DNA of 64,000 nucleotides, from contig NZ_JABEQE010000009.1 in assembly GCF_014174375.1 (NCBI RefSeq), positions 1 through 64,000 on the forward strand, written 5' to 3'. Position 1 is the stretch's first letter, and the number at the start of each line of letters is the position of its first letter. Below are positions 45,516 to 54,245 of the stretch, piece by piece. Both the position numbers and the translations under genes were made by a program. The notes beneath the pieces are model-generated. The model had not been told where the DNA came from and ran no database searches. It was given only the letters and a program-made list of their open reading frames with translations. Origin of the DNA: Gluconacetobacter asukensis. GTDB taxonomy: Bacteria > Pseudomonadota > Alphaproteobacteria > Acetobacterales > Acetobacteraceae.

Positions 45516-46511
45516 ATGTCCCGCTCGCTGAAAATTGCCGTGCAGATGGATCCCCTGTCGGGGATCGACATCAATGGCGATTCGACTTTTGCCCTGATGC
45601 TGGAGGCACAGGCGCGGGGGTACGATCTGTTTGTCTACCAGGTGCAGGGGCTGAGCCTGCGCGAGGGGCGCGTGGCCGGCGGCGCGCGGGCCGAGCGGCT
45701 GACGGCGCGTGCGCGGCCGGCGCGGGTCCGGCGGGTTGCGGGCGACCATGCCGAACTGGGCGAGGAGCAGGTGCTCGACCTGTCCGAGATGGATGTGATC
45801 CTGATGCGGCAGGACCCGCCTTTCGACATGGCCTATATCAGCGCCACCCATATGCTGGAGCATGTGCATGGCATCGGGCCGGGCAAGGCACTGGTGGTCA
45901 ACGATCCGGAATCGGTGCGCAACGCGCCCGAGAAACTGCTGGTCACGCATTTTCCGGACCTGATGCCGCCGACGCTGGTGACGTGGGATGTGCTGGCGAT
46001 CCGCGAGTTCCGCGCCGAATGGCGCGACATCATCGTCAAGCCGCTGTTCGGCAATGGCGGGGCGGGCGTGTTCCGCATCCGCGAGGATGACGAGAACCTG
46101 AATTCGCTGCTGGAGATGCATTTCGCGCGTTCGCGCGAGCCGCTGATGATCCAGCGCTATGAGCCGGCGGTGCGCCGGGGGGACAAGCGCATCATCCTGG
46201 CCGACGGGGCGCCGATCGGTGCGATCAACCGCGTTCCGGCGCAGGGCGAGGCCCGGTCGAACATGCATGTGGGTGGCCGCGCCGTGAAGGTGGAACTGAG
46301 CCCCCGGGATCGCGAGATCTGCGAGGCGATCGGGCCGATGCTGCGCGAGAAGGGGCTGATCTTCGTGGGTATCGACGTGATCGGCGACTGGCTGACGGAG
46401 ATCAATGTCACCTCGCCGACGGGCCTGCAGGAAATCGACCGTTTTGACGGCATCAATTCCGCCGGGCTGATCTGGGACTGCATCCTGCGGCGGCTCGACG
46501 GTGGCGTGTAA
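45516..46511 (+). CDS. gshB: Glutathione synthetase
   Basis: 331-aa prokaryotic ATP-grasp enzyme that joins gamma-glutamylcysteine and glycine. [13 protein letters not shown] at the N terminus, VMLRQDPPFD-like [12 protein letters not shown], the glycine-rich [13 protein letters not shown] loop, and [14 protein letters not shown] at the active site are diagnostic. CGGAGG lies ten bases before ATG 45516. Stand-alone. Confidence 0.97.
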   Translation: MSRSLKIAVQMDPLSGIDINGDSTFALMLEAQARGYDLFVYQVQGLSLREGRVAGGARAERLTARARPARVRRVAGDHAELGEEQVLDLSEMDVILMRQDPPFDMAYISATHMLEHVHGIGPGKALVVNDPESVRNAPEKLLVTHFPDLMPPTLVTWDVLAIREFRAEWRDIIVKPLFGNGGAGVFRIREDDENLNSLLEMHFARSREPLMIQRYEPAVRRGDKRIILADGAPIGAINRVPAQGEARSNMHVGGRAVKVELSPRDREICEAIGPMLREKGLIFVGIDVIGDWLTEINVTSPTGLQEIDRFDGINSAGLIWDCILRRLDGGV

Positions 46512-46625
46512 CCGGCGCCAGGATGGCGGACGAGAGAGAGGAGTGGGTGATTTGCGCTGTGCCGCGGGGCTTTGGTCCACTATCCCCTTGAAGACAATCG
46601 CCCGGCAGGGCACAGAGGGTTCCCG

Positions 46626-47354
46626 ATGAGCAACGTTCTTCAAGACGCGCCGGCCGAGGCGGATGCCGCCAGCCTGGCCTGTGCCCCGGCGCCGCGTTCG
46701 GCCCTCGATGCCGAGGCCGTCAAGGCCGCCTATCGCCGCTGGGCCGGTGTCTATGACACGGTGTTCGGCGGGGTTTCGGCCTTCGGGCGCAAGCGGGCGG
46801 TCGCCGCCGTGAACAGCCTGCCGGGCACGGCGGTGCTGGAGGTGGGCGTGGGCACCGGCCTGGCCCTGCCGCATTATCGCGCCGACAAGCGCATTACGGG
46901 CATCGACCTGTCGGGCGACATGCTGGACCGCGCGCGCCAGCGGGTGGCGCGGATGAACCTGCGCAATATCGACGCGCTGCTGGAAATGGATGCCGAGGAT
47001 ACGCGGTTCGCGGATGCGTCGTTCGACATCGCGGTGGCGATGTTCGTGGCCTCCGTCGTGCCCAACCCCCGCCGGCTGTTGGCGGAGCTGAAGCGCGTGG
47101 TGCGGCCGGGCGGACATATCCTGTTCGTCAATCATTTCCTGGCCACCGGCGGCGTGCGGCTGGTGGTCGAGCGCGGAATGGCGCGGGCGTCGCATTCGCT
47201 GGGCTGGCACCCGGATTTCGCGATGGAAGCGCTGCTTCCGCCCGACGATCTGGCCCGCGCGACCATTCAGCCGGTGCCGCCGGCGGGGCTGTTCACGCTG
47301 GTGACTTTGCCGCGCCTGGCCACGGCGGCCCGGGTGGAGAAGCCCGCCGCCTGA
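46626..47354 (+). CDS. pmtA: Phosphatidylethanolamine N-methyltransferase, Rhodobacter PmtA type
   Basis: 242-aa SAM-dependent methyltransferase. Motif I VLEVGVGTGLALP, TGIDLSGDML, and the RFADASFDIAVAMFV, VVRPGGHILFVNHF blocks match PmtA, which makes phosphatidylcholine by three methylations of PE at the membrane face. Phosphatidylcholine is a major lipid in acetic acid bacteria, where it supports acid tolerance. ATG 46626 was preferred to a start 54 bases upstream. A UbiE-like quinone methylase is a less likely alternative. Confidence 0.85.
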   Translation: MSNVLQDAPAEADAASLACAPAPRSALDAEAVKAAYRRWAGVYDTVFGGVSAFGRKRAVAAVNSLPGTAVLEVGVGTGLALPHYRADKRITGIDLSGDMLDRARQRVARMNLRNIDALLEMDAEDTRFADASFDIAVAMFVASVVPNPRRLLAELKRVVRPGGHILFVNHFLATGGVRLVVERGMARASHSLGWHPDFAMEALLPPDDLARATIQPVPPAGLFTLVTLPRLATAARVEKPAA

Positions 47355-47358
47355 CGCT

Positions 47359-47382
47359 GCCCCGCCATGCCGGGGGCGGGGC
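47359..47382 (+). terminator. Terminator hairpin after pmtA
   Basis: GCCCCGCC (47359-47366) / GGCGGGGC (47375-47382), an 8-bp perfect stem starting 4 bases after the pmtA stop. Confidence 0.55.
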
Positions 47383-47480
47383 CTGGTGGCCCTCGTCTTG
47401 GCGGCCAGGGTTCGGTAACATGATCACGATTTCGAGCACGGCCGCCCTCCGGCGGCCCATCGGCGCAGGAGAAGTGGCGT

Positions 47481-48812
47481 ATGCCGGCAGAGAGGCAGGT
47501 CCGGATGAATGTCGCAACCGGCGGCTTCCTGACGCGGAGCGGTGGCGTGAGCGGCCATAAGGCGGTTGGAACGCTCTATCTGGTCATGGCGGTTCTGGCT
47601 GGTCTGGTCGGTGGCAGTCTGGCGCTGCCGTTGCGGGCGGGGCAGGCTGTCGGCGGCGCGTGGATGGCGATCGACCATGGTGCGCTGATGGTTCTGTTCT
47701 GCGCCCTGCCGGCGCTGGTCGGCGGGTTTGGCTCGTGGTTCGTGCCGCTGCTGCTGGGCGCGCCCGACATGGCTTTCCGCCGCCTGAACCTGGCCTGCTG
47801 GGCCGGTATTGCCGCCAGTTTCGGGCTGGTCGTCGCCGGCGTGTCGACGGCGGGCGCGATGATGCTGTGGTGTGTGGCGATGCTGGGGCTGGCGATCAAT
47901 ATCGTCGCCACTGCATTGAACATGCGGGGCCGTGGCGTCGGGCTGGGCGCCATGCCGCTGTTCGTCTGGGCGCAGGTCCTGACGGCGATGATGATGGTGA
48001 TCGTGCTGCCGGTGCTGGCGGCGGCGCTGACGCGGGGCCTGCTGGCCGGTGCGGGCGCGGATGTCGCGGCGCGGGCCCTGCGCGTGTTTTCGGGCCCGGA
48101 AGTCGGGCTGCTGCTGCTGCCGGCGGCTGGTGTGATCTGCCAGTTGGTCGAAACCTTCTCGGGTGTGGCGCTGCGCCTGCGCGGAGCTGCGCTGGGGGCG
48201 ATGGTCGTGCTGTCGGTCGGCGGGGCGTCTGTCTGGGTGCATGATCTGTTCGCGACCGGGTTGGCGGCGCAGCCTGCCGCGCGGCCGTTGGTCGAGCAGG
48301 CCGTCATGGCGCTGCCGATGCTGGTGCTGCTGGTGGCCTGGGGCCGGACGATCCTGGCCGGTCGGCCGGTTTTCCGCGTGCCGATGCTGTGGGCCGTTGC
48401 CTTCATGGCGATGCTGGCTGCAGCACCCTTGCAGGCGCTGGCGGGCGGTGGGCCCGACGCGCATGCGCTGGTGCTGCCGGCGGCGCTGTTCGCCGCGTTC
48501 GGCGGTTTCTATTACTGGATCGGCAAGATGGCCGGCGGCGCCTATCCGGAAGGGGCGGGGCGCCTGCATGTGGCCCTGGCGGTTGGCGGGAGCATCGCGG
48601 GCCTGGTGCCCGGCGGTGTGATGGCTGGGGTGGCGATGCAGGGCCTGTCGATGGTCGTCTTCGTGGCCGTGCTGGCTGTGGCGCTGCTGGGGCGTCGCCG
48701 TGTTGCCGGGAATTATTGGGGAGCGGGTGCCCGCACCCTGGAATGGACGCTGCCGTCGCCCGCGCCGCGTGATTCCTTCGCCGGCTTCATGGTGGGGGGA
48801 GCCGGGGCATGA
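47481..48812 (+). CDS. Degenerate cytochrome c oxidase subunit I (CtaD/COX1) homologue
   Basis: 443-aa membrane protein with about 11-12 helices. It clearly derives from COX1: GTLYLVMAVLAGLVGGSLAL, LVGGFGSWFVPLLLGAPDMAF, GGFYYWIGKMAGGAYPE and a C-terminal WGAGARTLEWTLPSP. Low-spin haem ligands are kept (His66 in AIDHGAL, His328). The active site is gone: HPEVY is GPEVG (Gly205, Gly209), HH is His254-Asp255, HFH is Asp326-Ala-His328, and the K-channel lysine region is LVLLVAWG. It cannot bind CuB or high-spin haem normally. It is ~90 residues shorter than COX1. The frame is open and overlaps ctaB by 4 bp. AGGAG lies 9 bases before the ATG. Confidence 0.88.
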   Translation: MPAERQVRMNVATGGFLTRSGGVSGHKAVGTLYLVMAVLAGLVGGSLALPLRAGQAVGGAWMAIDHGALMVLFCALPALVGGFGSWFVPLLLGAPDMAFRRLNLACWAGIAASFGLVVAGVSTAGAMMLWCVAMLGLAINIVATALNMRGRGVGLGAMPLFVWAQVLTAMMMVIVLPVLAAALTRGLLAGAGADVAARALRVFSGPEVGLLLLPAAGVICQLVETFSGVALRLRGAALGAMVVLSVGGASVWVHDLFATGLAAQPAARPLVEQAVMALPMLVLLVAWGRTILAGRPVFRVPMLWAVAFMAMLAAAPLQALAGGGPDAHALVLPAALFAAFGGFYYWIGKMAGGAYPEGAGRLHVALAVGGSIAGLVPGGVMAGVAMQGLSMVVFVAVLAVALLGRRRVAGNYWGAGARTLEWTLPSPAPRDSFAGFMVGGAGA

Positions 48813-49753
48813 GCGCCAGCGCCACCGCGTCGGAGGCGCCGCGTTTCGAGGCGGCGCTGGTCGGGACCGAGGCCCGCGACTGGTTCGCGCTGCTGAAGCC
48901 GCGCGTGATCTCGCTGGTGGTGTTTACCGGTGCCGCCGGTATGGCGATGGCGCCGGGGCACCTGAACCCGGTGATCGCGTGTGTGGCCATCCTGTGCATC
49001 TGCATGGCGTCGGGTGCGGCGGGTGCGATCAATATGTGGTACGATCGCGATATCGATGCGATCATGACCCGTACCGCGCGCCGCCCGATTCCCGATGGGC
49101 GTATTCGGCAGGATCAGGCGCTGGGGTTTGGGATTGGCCTGTCGGCGGCGTCCGTGCTGCTGATGTGGCTGGCGACGAATGCGCTGGCCGCGTTCATCCT
49201 GGCCTTTTCCATCTTCTTCTATGCCGTGATCTATACGATGTGGCTGAAGCGCTCGACGCCGCAGAACATCGTGATCGGCGGGGCGGCCGGTGCCTTTCCG
49301 CCCATGATCGGCTGGGCGGCGGCCACCGGGTCGCTGGATGTGATGCCGGTCGTGATGTTCGCGATCGTTTTTCTGTGGACGCCGCCGCATTTCTGGTCGT
49401 TGTCGCTCTATGCCTGCAAGGATTATGGCCGGGCCGGTATTCCGATGCTGCCGGTTGTGCGTGGGGCCCGGCATACGCGCTGGCAGATCCTGATCTATAC
49501 GCTGATCCTCTCGGCCGTATCGCTGGTGCCGTCGGTGCTGCATCAGGCGGGGTGGCTGTATTCCGCCACCGCGCTGTTGCTGGATGCCGGATTCGTGGGC
49601 TGCGCGGTGCGGGTGCTGCGGGACCGGCAGGATGCGACCGGTGTCAGCCTGACGGGCGATGGCGCGGCGCGACGGGCGTTCCGCTTCTCGCTGCTCTATC
49701 TGTTCCTGCTGTTCTGTGGCCTGCTGGCCGATCATTTCCTGATCATGGGCTGA
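48809..49753 (+). CDS. ctaB: Protohaem IX farnesyltransferase (haem O synthase)
   Basis: 314-aa UbiA-type prenyltransferase with about eight or nine TM helices. The first Asp-rich motif is NMWYDRDIDAIMTRT, the second is YACKDYGRAGIPML; RRPIPDGRI and FLWTPPHFWSL are typical. It adds farnesyl to haem B to make haem O, needed by cytochrome bo3 as well as aa3, which explains its retention beside a dead COX1. The ATG overlaps the COX1-like stop. Confidence 0.97.
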   Translation: MSASATASEAPRFEAALVGTEARDWFALLKPRVISLVVFTGAAGMAMAPGHLNPVIACVAILCICMASGAAGAINMWYDRDIDAIMTRTARRPIPDGRIRQDQALGFGIGLSAASVLLMWLATNALAAFILAFSIFFYAVIYTMWLKRSTPQNIVIGGAAGAFPPMIGWAAATGSLDVMPVVMFAIVFLWTPPHFWSLSLYACKDYGRAGIPMLPVVRGARHTRWQILIYTLILSAVSLVPSVLHQAGWLYSATALLLDAGFVGCAVRVLRDRQDATGVSLTGDGAARRAFRFSLLYLFLLFCGLLADHFLIMG

Positions 49754-49764
49754 GGAGGCCGGTG

Positions 49765-49902
49765 ATGGATCAACCGCTTGCCCTGACGCAAGACGAGGCC
49801 CGCGAATGCGTGCGCCGCCATCGCGGCCGGGTCCTTGGTGTGGCCTTTACCCTGCTGGGACTGGCGGCCGTGTTTTACGGTCTGGCGCTGGTCCGCATGT
49901 GA
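49765..49902 (+). CDS. CoxF-like small membrane protein, 45 aa
   Basis: Short gene below usual ORF cut-offs. GAGGAGG lies six bases before ATG 49765. The product is MDQPLALTQDEARECVRRHR followed by one hydrophobic helix (VLGVAFTLLGLAAVFYGLAL) and VRM. In size, topology and position (straight after ctaB) it matches CoxF-type proteins of alphaproteobacterial aa3 clusters, where ctaG and ctaE would come next; both are missing here. Confidence 0.75.
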   Translation: MDQPLALTQDEARECVRRHRGRVLGVAFTLLGLAAVFYGLALVRM

Positions 49903-49936
49903 CGGGCCGCCTGTGCGTGAAGGCGGGCAGGGATGG

Positions 49937-51148
49937 TCAGGGACTGGTTTGTTCGGCCGTATCTGCTTTCAGATAGAGGAATGCCAGCGCCGCTTCGTCG
50001 TTGGGGAAATAGCCCCGCGCCTGGACAGCCCGGCCGAGCATCGCATTCAATGCCTTGATGGCGTGTGTGGTGGCCAGGAGCATCCGGCCCCAGGGGCTCT
50101 CTGCCGCGAAGGCGGTTTTCCCGGCCAGGGCGGCGCGGTCCTTCAACGCCATGAAATCCGGTAGATGGTGCAGCAGATGGTCGATCGAGGGGTGGACCCG
50201 CGCCTGCGGAAAGGCCGTGCGGACGGCATCCGGAAAGCCGTCGGGCTCGTCGACCACGGCCATCAGGATATCTTCCACGCCCCGGCGCTTCAGTGAGTCC
50301 ATGATATGGCGGCCCAGTGCGGCGCCCTCATGCCGTTCGATCCATAGGCCGAGAAGATCCGTGGTGCCGTCGAGGCGCATGCCCAGCACGATATGCACCG
50401 GCTTGTCGCAGATGATGCTGTCGTCGCGGATTTTTACCCGCAGCGTGTCGAAGAAGATCGCGGGATAGAGTGCGTTCAGCCGGCGGCGCTGCCAGGCGGT
50501 GAGCGCATCGCGAAGCGGGCCTGTCATCCGGGCAGTCTGTTCCGGTGTGGGCGCGTTCTCGTCGATCTCGGGCGTATGGTCATGGATGTCGCGGCTGCCG
50601 GGGGGCGGCGCATACATTGCGGCAATCCGCTCATCGACGCCGGGAAATGGCTGCGCGTTGGGGGCCGTGGATGTGGGGTCAAGGACGTTCGTGAGATCGG
50701 GTAGCGTGTCCGCCGCTGTCTGGTCGGCGGTGGTCTGGGGCCTGTTGCCGGTGTGGTCGGTCGACTGGCCGTTCAGGATGGGCGTGCCCGGACCTTCTTT
50801 CAGGCCGGTATTGAGCAGACGGTCGATCAACGCCTTGTCCATATCGCTCGCCAAGGCCCAACTGTGGGTCATGTCCGGGGTCATGCGGTCGGTTTGCCCC
50901 TGCGTGTCGGTTCCTGGCATGCCGGCTGCCGGGTTGGTTCGATCGGGTGCTGACATCAGGGTGCGTTCATAGGCGCGTCCCCAGATTGCCGGATGGATGG
51001 TTTCCCCGCCGGCGCTCGCGACGAGAGAGGCCGCGTTCATGGCGGCCTGTGCGGCGGCGTCGGTGGCCGTAGGGAACTGGTCTGCCGGAATGGGCAGGGC
51101 AGCGGAGTCCGTGGCGTTCTCGAGGTTGGGCGCGGGCATGTCCGACAA
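49937..51148 (-). pseudogene. IS256/mutator-type transposase relative, shortened and catalytically altered (403 codons)
   Basis: Residues ~104-393 align by eye with IS256-family transposases: DKALIDRLL, PGVDERIAAMYA, LYPAIFFDTLRVKIRDD, VLGMRLDGTTDLLGLWI, RRGVEDILMAVVDEPDGFPDAV, and ARGYFPNDEAALAFLYL. The first two catalytic aspartates remain (Asp234, Asp300). The catalytic Glu of NAIExLN is Lys365 (TTHAIKALN), and ~45 residues before it are missing, as is most of the DNA-binding region. Residues 1-100 are low-complexity Ala/Thr/Asp/Pro. A TTG at 51148 or ATG at 51139 could start it, but the frame extends upstream to an amber codon. No terminal inverted repeats were seen. Either a decaying relic or a domesticated protein. 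Confidence 0.7.
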
Positions 51149-51391
51149 TGTGGCGGAAAGCAGAGCATCGGAGAGCGCCAGTGGATCGCCTGCTGTTTCG
51201 GCTGAGAGGATGGCCAGGGCTGTGATGGCTTCCGCCGACAGGGTGACGGTATCGCCGCCACCCGATGCCGACGCAGGATCGGAGCCGCTGTCGCCAGGGG
51301 GCTATGCGCCGGCGGTCTTTGACGTGTCGCTCTCGGCGCCCGGAAAGGAGAGGGGGGCCGAGTCAGGCTGTATGGCGTCGATCCTGATCAT
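51149..51391 (-). other. Upstream in-frame extension of the IS256-like gene, split by an amber codon
   Basis: An ATG at 51391 with a well-spaced GAGGG (51401-51405, 9 bases away) opens MIRIDAIQPDSAPLSFPGAE and runs in the same frame as the IS256-like gene. A TAG at 51304-51302 interrupts it at codon 30; after it the frame stays open into the 403-codon part with the same composition. This looks like the original start, broken by one nonsense change (CAG to TAG would restore it). Confidence 0.55.
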
Positions 51392-51494
51392 CGGGCTGTT
51401 CCCTCGATGGATGGGGGTGGGATCAGGCTCCGTTTCAAGGATTAGAGAATCGTTAAATCATGCTGAAACCCCGCCCGGGGACCGGATCGGCCGC

Positions 51495-52154
51495 TTATGT
51501 TGCGTTGGTGGTTGGGGCTCCGTCGCGGGTGACGTGCCGTGTCCGGTAGCGCCGGTAGAGGATGGTCCACAGGGCCAGGCCGCCCATTGTGGCGTAGCCG
51601 AGGATGGGGCCGACCATGAGATAGGTGCTGATCGGCAGGCTGTAGATGAGTGCGACCGAGATGGCGACGTTCGCCAGCAGGCCGCAGCCCCATACCAGCG
51701 TCATGACCATGATCGTGTGCCGTACGGGCGGGTCGTCGCGGCGTGCGTCGAAATCGGCAAGGGCCTGGGCGGATGTGCGGGTCATCGTGGCCCGGGCCAG
51801 CGGGTAGATCAGCGGCTTGCCGATCGCGGCCGAGAACAGGAAGGCCAGGCCGATCAGGAATGTCGCCATCTGTTCGCGCAGTTCCAGCAGCCGTGCCGAG
51901 CCGCCGCCGACGAATGCGAGCAGGGAGAGGGCAATGCCAGCCAGGGCGATGAGGGACAGCGCATCGATCCGGCGCCTGTAGACGAAGCCGCCGACACTCC
52001 ACAGTAGCGGGGGCAGGGACGAGGCCAGCAGCGCATCGACATCGCCCCAGCCTGCGTGCATCCGGTCGTAGATCAGCACCGGGGCGGCGAAATTCACCGC
52101 CAGATCGAGCGCGAGGAGCGCGAGGCGGGGGGTGCTGCGGGGCAGGCTGTTCAT
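51495..52154 (-). CDS. VC0807-like polytopic membrane protein, 219 aa
   Basis: About six TM helices. APVLIYDRM near the N terminus, then [48 protein letters not shown] and [24 protein letters not shown], match the VC0807 family of unknown function, distantly like the intracellular septation protein IspZ/YciB. Its ATG overlaps the carotenoid-oxygenase stop by 4 bp, so the two genes are translated together and probably share the TetR-type control. Confidence 0.82.
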   Translation of the reverse strand: MNSLPRSTPRLALLALDLAVNFAAPVLIYDRMHAGWGDVDALLASSLPPLLWSVGGFVYRRRIDALSLIALAGIALSLLAFVGGGSARLLELREQMATFLIGLAFLFSAAIGKPLIYPLARATMTRTSAQALADFDARRDDPPVRHTIMVMTLVWGCGLLANVAISVALIYSLPISTYLMVGPILGYATMGGLALWTILYRRYRTRHVTRDGAPTTNAT

Positions 52155-53596
52155 TGCGCTTTGCCCCTGGCGATCCAGTTGCCGTGGAAGCCGGGCGGAA
52201 CGCGGTGGGGCAGGCGGATGCTGGCAACCGGTGGCTCCTGAAACCGTCGGGCATCCAGGATGACGAGGTCGGTCGTCTCGGTCGCCATGTCGATGACGAA
52301 GCCGATCAGCCAGCCATGGCCTTCGGGACTGTCCGCGGTCTCTGGCACGAAGACGAATTCGCCGGGATGGTGGTTGGCGCCGAAATCATGGATTTGCCGT
52401 TCGCCGGTTGCGAGATCGTGCGCGTAGAGCGCCGTTGCGCCGAGAAAGCGGTTGGCGGGATCGGCCGGCAGGGCGAGGCTCCAGGCATGGCGGTAGGGTT
52501 GGCCGAAGAATCGTTCGTCCGGGCGGGGGAATTCCTGGGGGGCGGCGTCGAGCGTGCGGATGGCGACGGTGCGGCTGGCGGGGTCGATGGTCCAGCGTTC
52601 CAGCCCGCGCGACCGTGCATCCGGCCCCTGCGCGCCGTCGCCGAACATCGTGTCGTAGACACAGAGATCGAGGATCACCAGCCCGTCATCAATGTCATGG
52701 GCGTTGGCGACGTGGAAGGCGTATCCCGGTGCGACCGGGCACCAGATGATGTCCTCCTGCCGGCCTTGGCGCGGCATCAGCCCCACCCGTGCCTGATGGG
52801 CCGGGTTCCAGCGATAGGGGAAACCGTGGCCGGCGACCAGCGTCTTCATGGAAAAGGTGACGGGCAGGTCGAGGATGATCACGAAACGGTCGCTGATTGC
52901 GCAATCATGGATCATCGGGCCGTGTTTTACCGCAATCGGTTCCTCGCGGGTCACGCGGCCGGTTGCATCGACCACGACGTGGCGGATGGTGCCGGGATCG
53001 CGGCCCTCGTAACAGATAGCGTGCTGTTCGCCGGTTTTCGGATCGCGGTGGGGATGGGCGCTGAAGGAGCCTTGCAGCGAGCCGTCGAATGGATTGTAGC
53101 GCTGATCGTCGAGTGTTTCGCCGAGTTCGACCGGATAGCTGCCGGCCTCGACCAGTGCGAAGGTGCGGCCGCCGATATCGACGACATTGGTGTTCACCGT
53201 ATCGAATGCGTGGCGCGGCCCCGGCGCGGGGGCGACGCCGCGCGCCTTGGCGACGGCGTTCGAGCGGATCCAGCGGTTGCGGTACCACAATGCGCGGCCA
53301 TCCGCGATTGCGAGCCCATGGACCATGCCGTCGCCGATGAACCAGTGATAGGAGGCCGGGTCGGGTGCCACCGGGTTGGGGCCGATGCGCAGATAGCGCC
53401 CGTCGAGCCCGGCGGGGATCGTGCCGGTGACCGTCAGTTCGGTCAGAGTCCGTTCCTCGGTCATCGGTGTGTGCATGCCGGTCAGGAACGGGTTGCCATT
53501 CGCGGGCGGTGGCATGTGTTTGCGGTTGAATGCGGCCAGGGTCTCGATGCCCTTGGTCACTGTTCCGCGGATCAGCGTTTCGATCGGGCTTCCCAT
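52151..53596 (-). CDS. Carotenoid oxygenase (CCD/RPE65 family)
   Basis: 481-aa non-haem iron dioxygenase. [10 protein letters not shown] marks the N-terminal blade. The four iron histidines are visible in [26 protein letters not shown] and the C-terminal PGFHGNWI. The seven-bladed propeller length is normal. Such enzymes cleave carotenoids, apocarotenoids or stilbenes (lignostilbene); the substrate is unknown. Divergent from a TetR gene 28 bp away, with a large inverted repeat between, so induction by a cleavage substrate or related small molecule is likely. Confidence 0.93.
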   Translation of the reverse strand: MGSPIETLIRGTVTKGIETLAAFNRKHMPPPANGNPFLTGMHTPMTEERTLTELTVTGTIPAGLDGRYLRIGPNPVAPDPASYHWFIGDGMVHGLAIADGRALWYRNRWIRSNAVAKARGVAPAPGPRHAFDTVNTNVVDIGGRTFALVEAGSYPVELGETLDDQRYNPFDGSLQGSFSAHPHRDPKTGEQHAICYEGRDPGTIRHVVVDATGRVTREEPIAVKHGPMIHDCAISDRFVIILDLPVTFSMKTLVAGHGFPYRWNPAHQARVGLMPRQGRQEDIIWCPVAPGYAFHVANAHDIDDGLVILDLCVYDTMFGDGAQGPDARSRGLERWTIDPASRTVAIRTLDAAPQEFPRPDERFFGQPYRHAWSLALPADPANRFLGATALYAHDLATGERQIHDFGANHHPGEFVFVPETADSPEGHGWLIGFVIDMATETTDLVILDARRFQEPPVASIRLPHRVPPGFHGNWIARGKAQ

Positions 53597-53609
53597 GTCG
53601 GCCTCCGAT

Positions 53610-53651
53610 GTTTACGCTGTTAATATGAGTGAGAATGATAACAGCGTCAAC
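53610..53651. promoter_or_regulatory. Inverted repeat operator between carotenoid oxygenase and tetR
   Basis: Arms GTTTACGCTGTTA (53610-53622) and TAACAGCGTCAAC (53639-53651) match at 12 of 13 positions, with 16 bases between. The right arm and spacer cover the start codon and first nine codons of the TetR gene; the left arm is 14 bp from the oxygenase start. Probable TetR-binding site controlling both directions, or in RNA a hairpin that hides the TetR start codon. Confidence 0.65.
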
Positions 53652-54197
53652 TTAAAGAAGCGGTCCTATCATCATGGCGATCTGCGTGCGGCGCTGATTG
53701 CCGAGGGGCTGCGGTTGCTGGGAAAGCGGGATGTGGACGCGCTGTCGCTACGCGAGGTCGCGCGGGGCGTCGGGGTGAGCGCGACCTCGGTCTATCGCCA
53801 TTTTCCGGACAAGGATGCGTTGCTGACCGCGTTGGCGCTGGAGGGACTGGCGCAACTCGGCGCGGCGCAGCGCGCGGCGGCCGAGGCGGCGGGTGGCGGT
53901 TCGGCCGGTTTCGCGGCGACGGGGCGCGCTTATGTGCGGTTCGCGCTGGCCAATCCGGCGCTGTTTCGCCTGATTTTCACCTCGCCCGTGCTGGAGCCCG
54001 CGAAGGCCGCCGGCACGCTGGATTCGGAAGCCTGGACGCTGTTGCAGGCCAATGCCGCGATGGTGGCGGCCCGGCAGGGGGGGGAGGCCGCCACCCGCGC
54101 CATCGAGGCCTGGGCCCTGGTCCATGGTCTGGCCATGCTGATGCTCGATGGCCAGATCCCGGCAGACGAGACGATTATCGAGAAGGTCATCGGGTAG
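53625..54197 (+). CDS. TetR family transcriptional regulator
   Basis: 190-aa repressor. The N-terminal HTH is RAALIAEGLRLL...LSLREVARGVGVSATSVYRHFPDKDALL (residues ~15-65); the C-terminal ligand domain (TetR_C_33/WHG type) has YVRFALANPALFRLIF and WALVHGLAMLMLDGQI. ATG 53625 lies inside the inverted repeat, which may mean autoregulation by both DNA binding and RNA structure; no clear ribosome site precedes it, so a near-leaderless transcript is possible. A longer frame overlapping the oxygenase gene was rejected. Confidence 0.92.
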   Translation: MSENDNSVNLKKRSYHHGDLRAALIAEGLRLLGKRDVDALSLREVARGVGVSATSVYRHFPDKDALLTALALEGLAQLGAAQRAAAEAAGGGSAGFAATGRAYVRFALANPALFRLIFTSPVLEPAKAAGTLDSEAWTLLQANAAMVAARQGGEAATRAIEAWALVHGLAMLMLDGQIPADETIIEKVIG

Positions 54198-54245
54198 GAC
54201 CGATCGCCACGATGAGCCTTGGCGGGAAGGCCTGCGGGCGGCCGG

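Noticed and set aside
51302-51304. Amber codon read through as pyrrolysine or a suppressed stop
   Set aside because: Nothing in the window supports a recoding system; a nonsense mutation or a downstream start is simpler.
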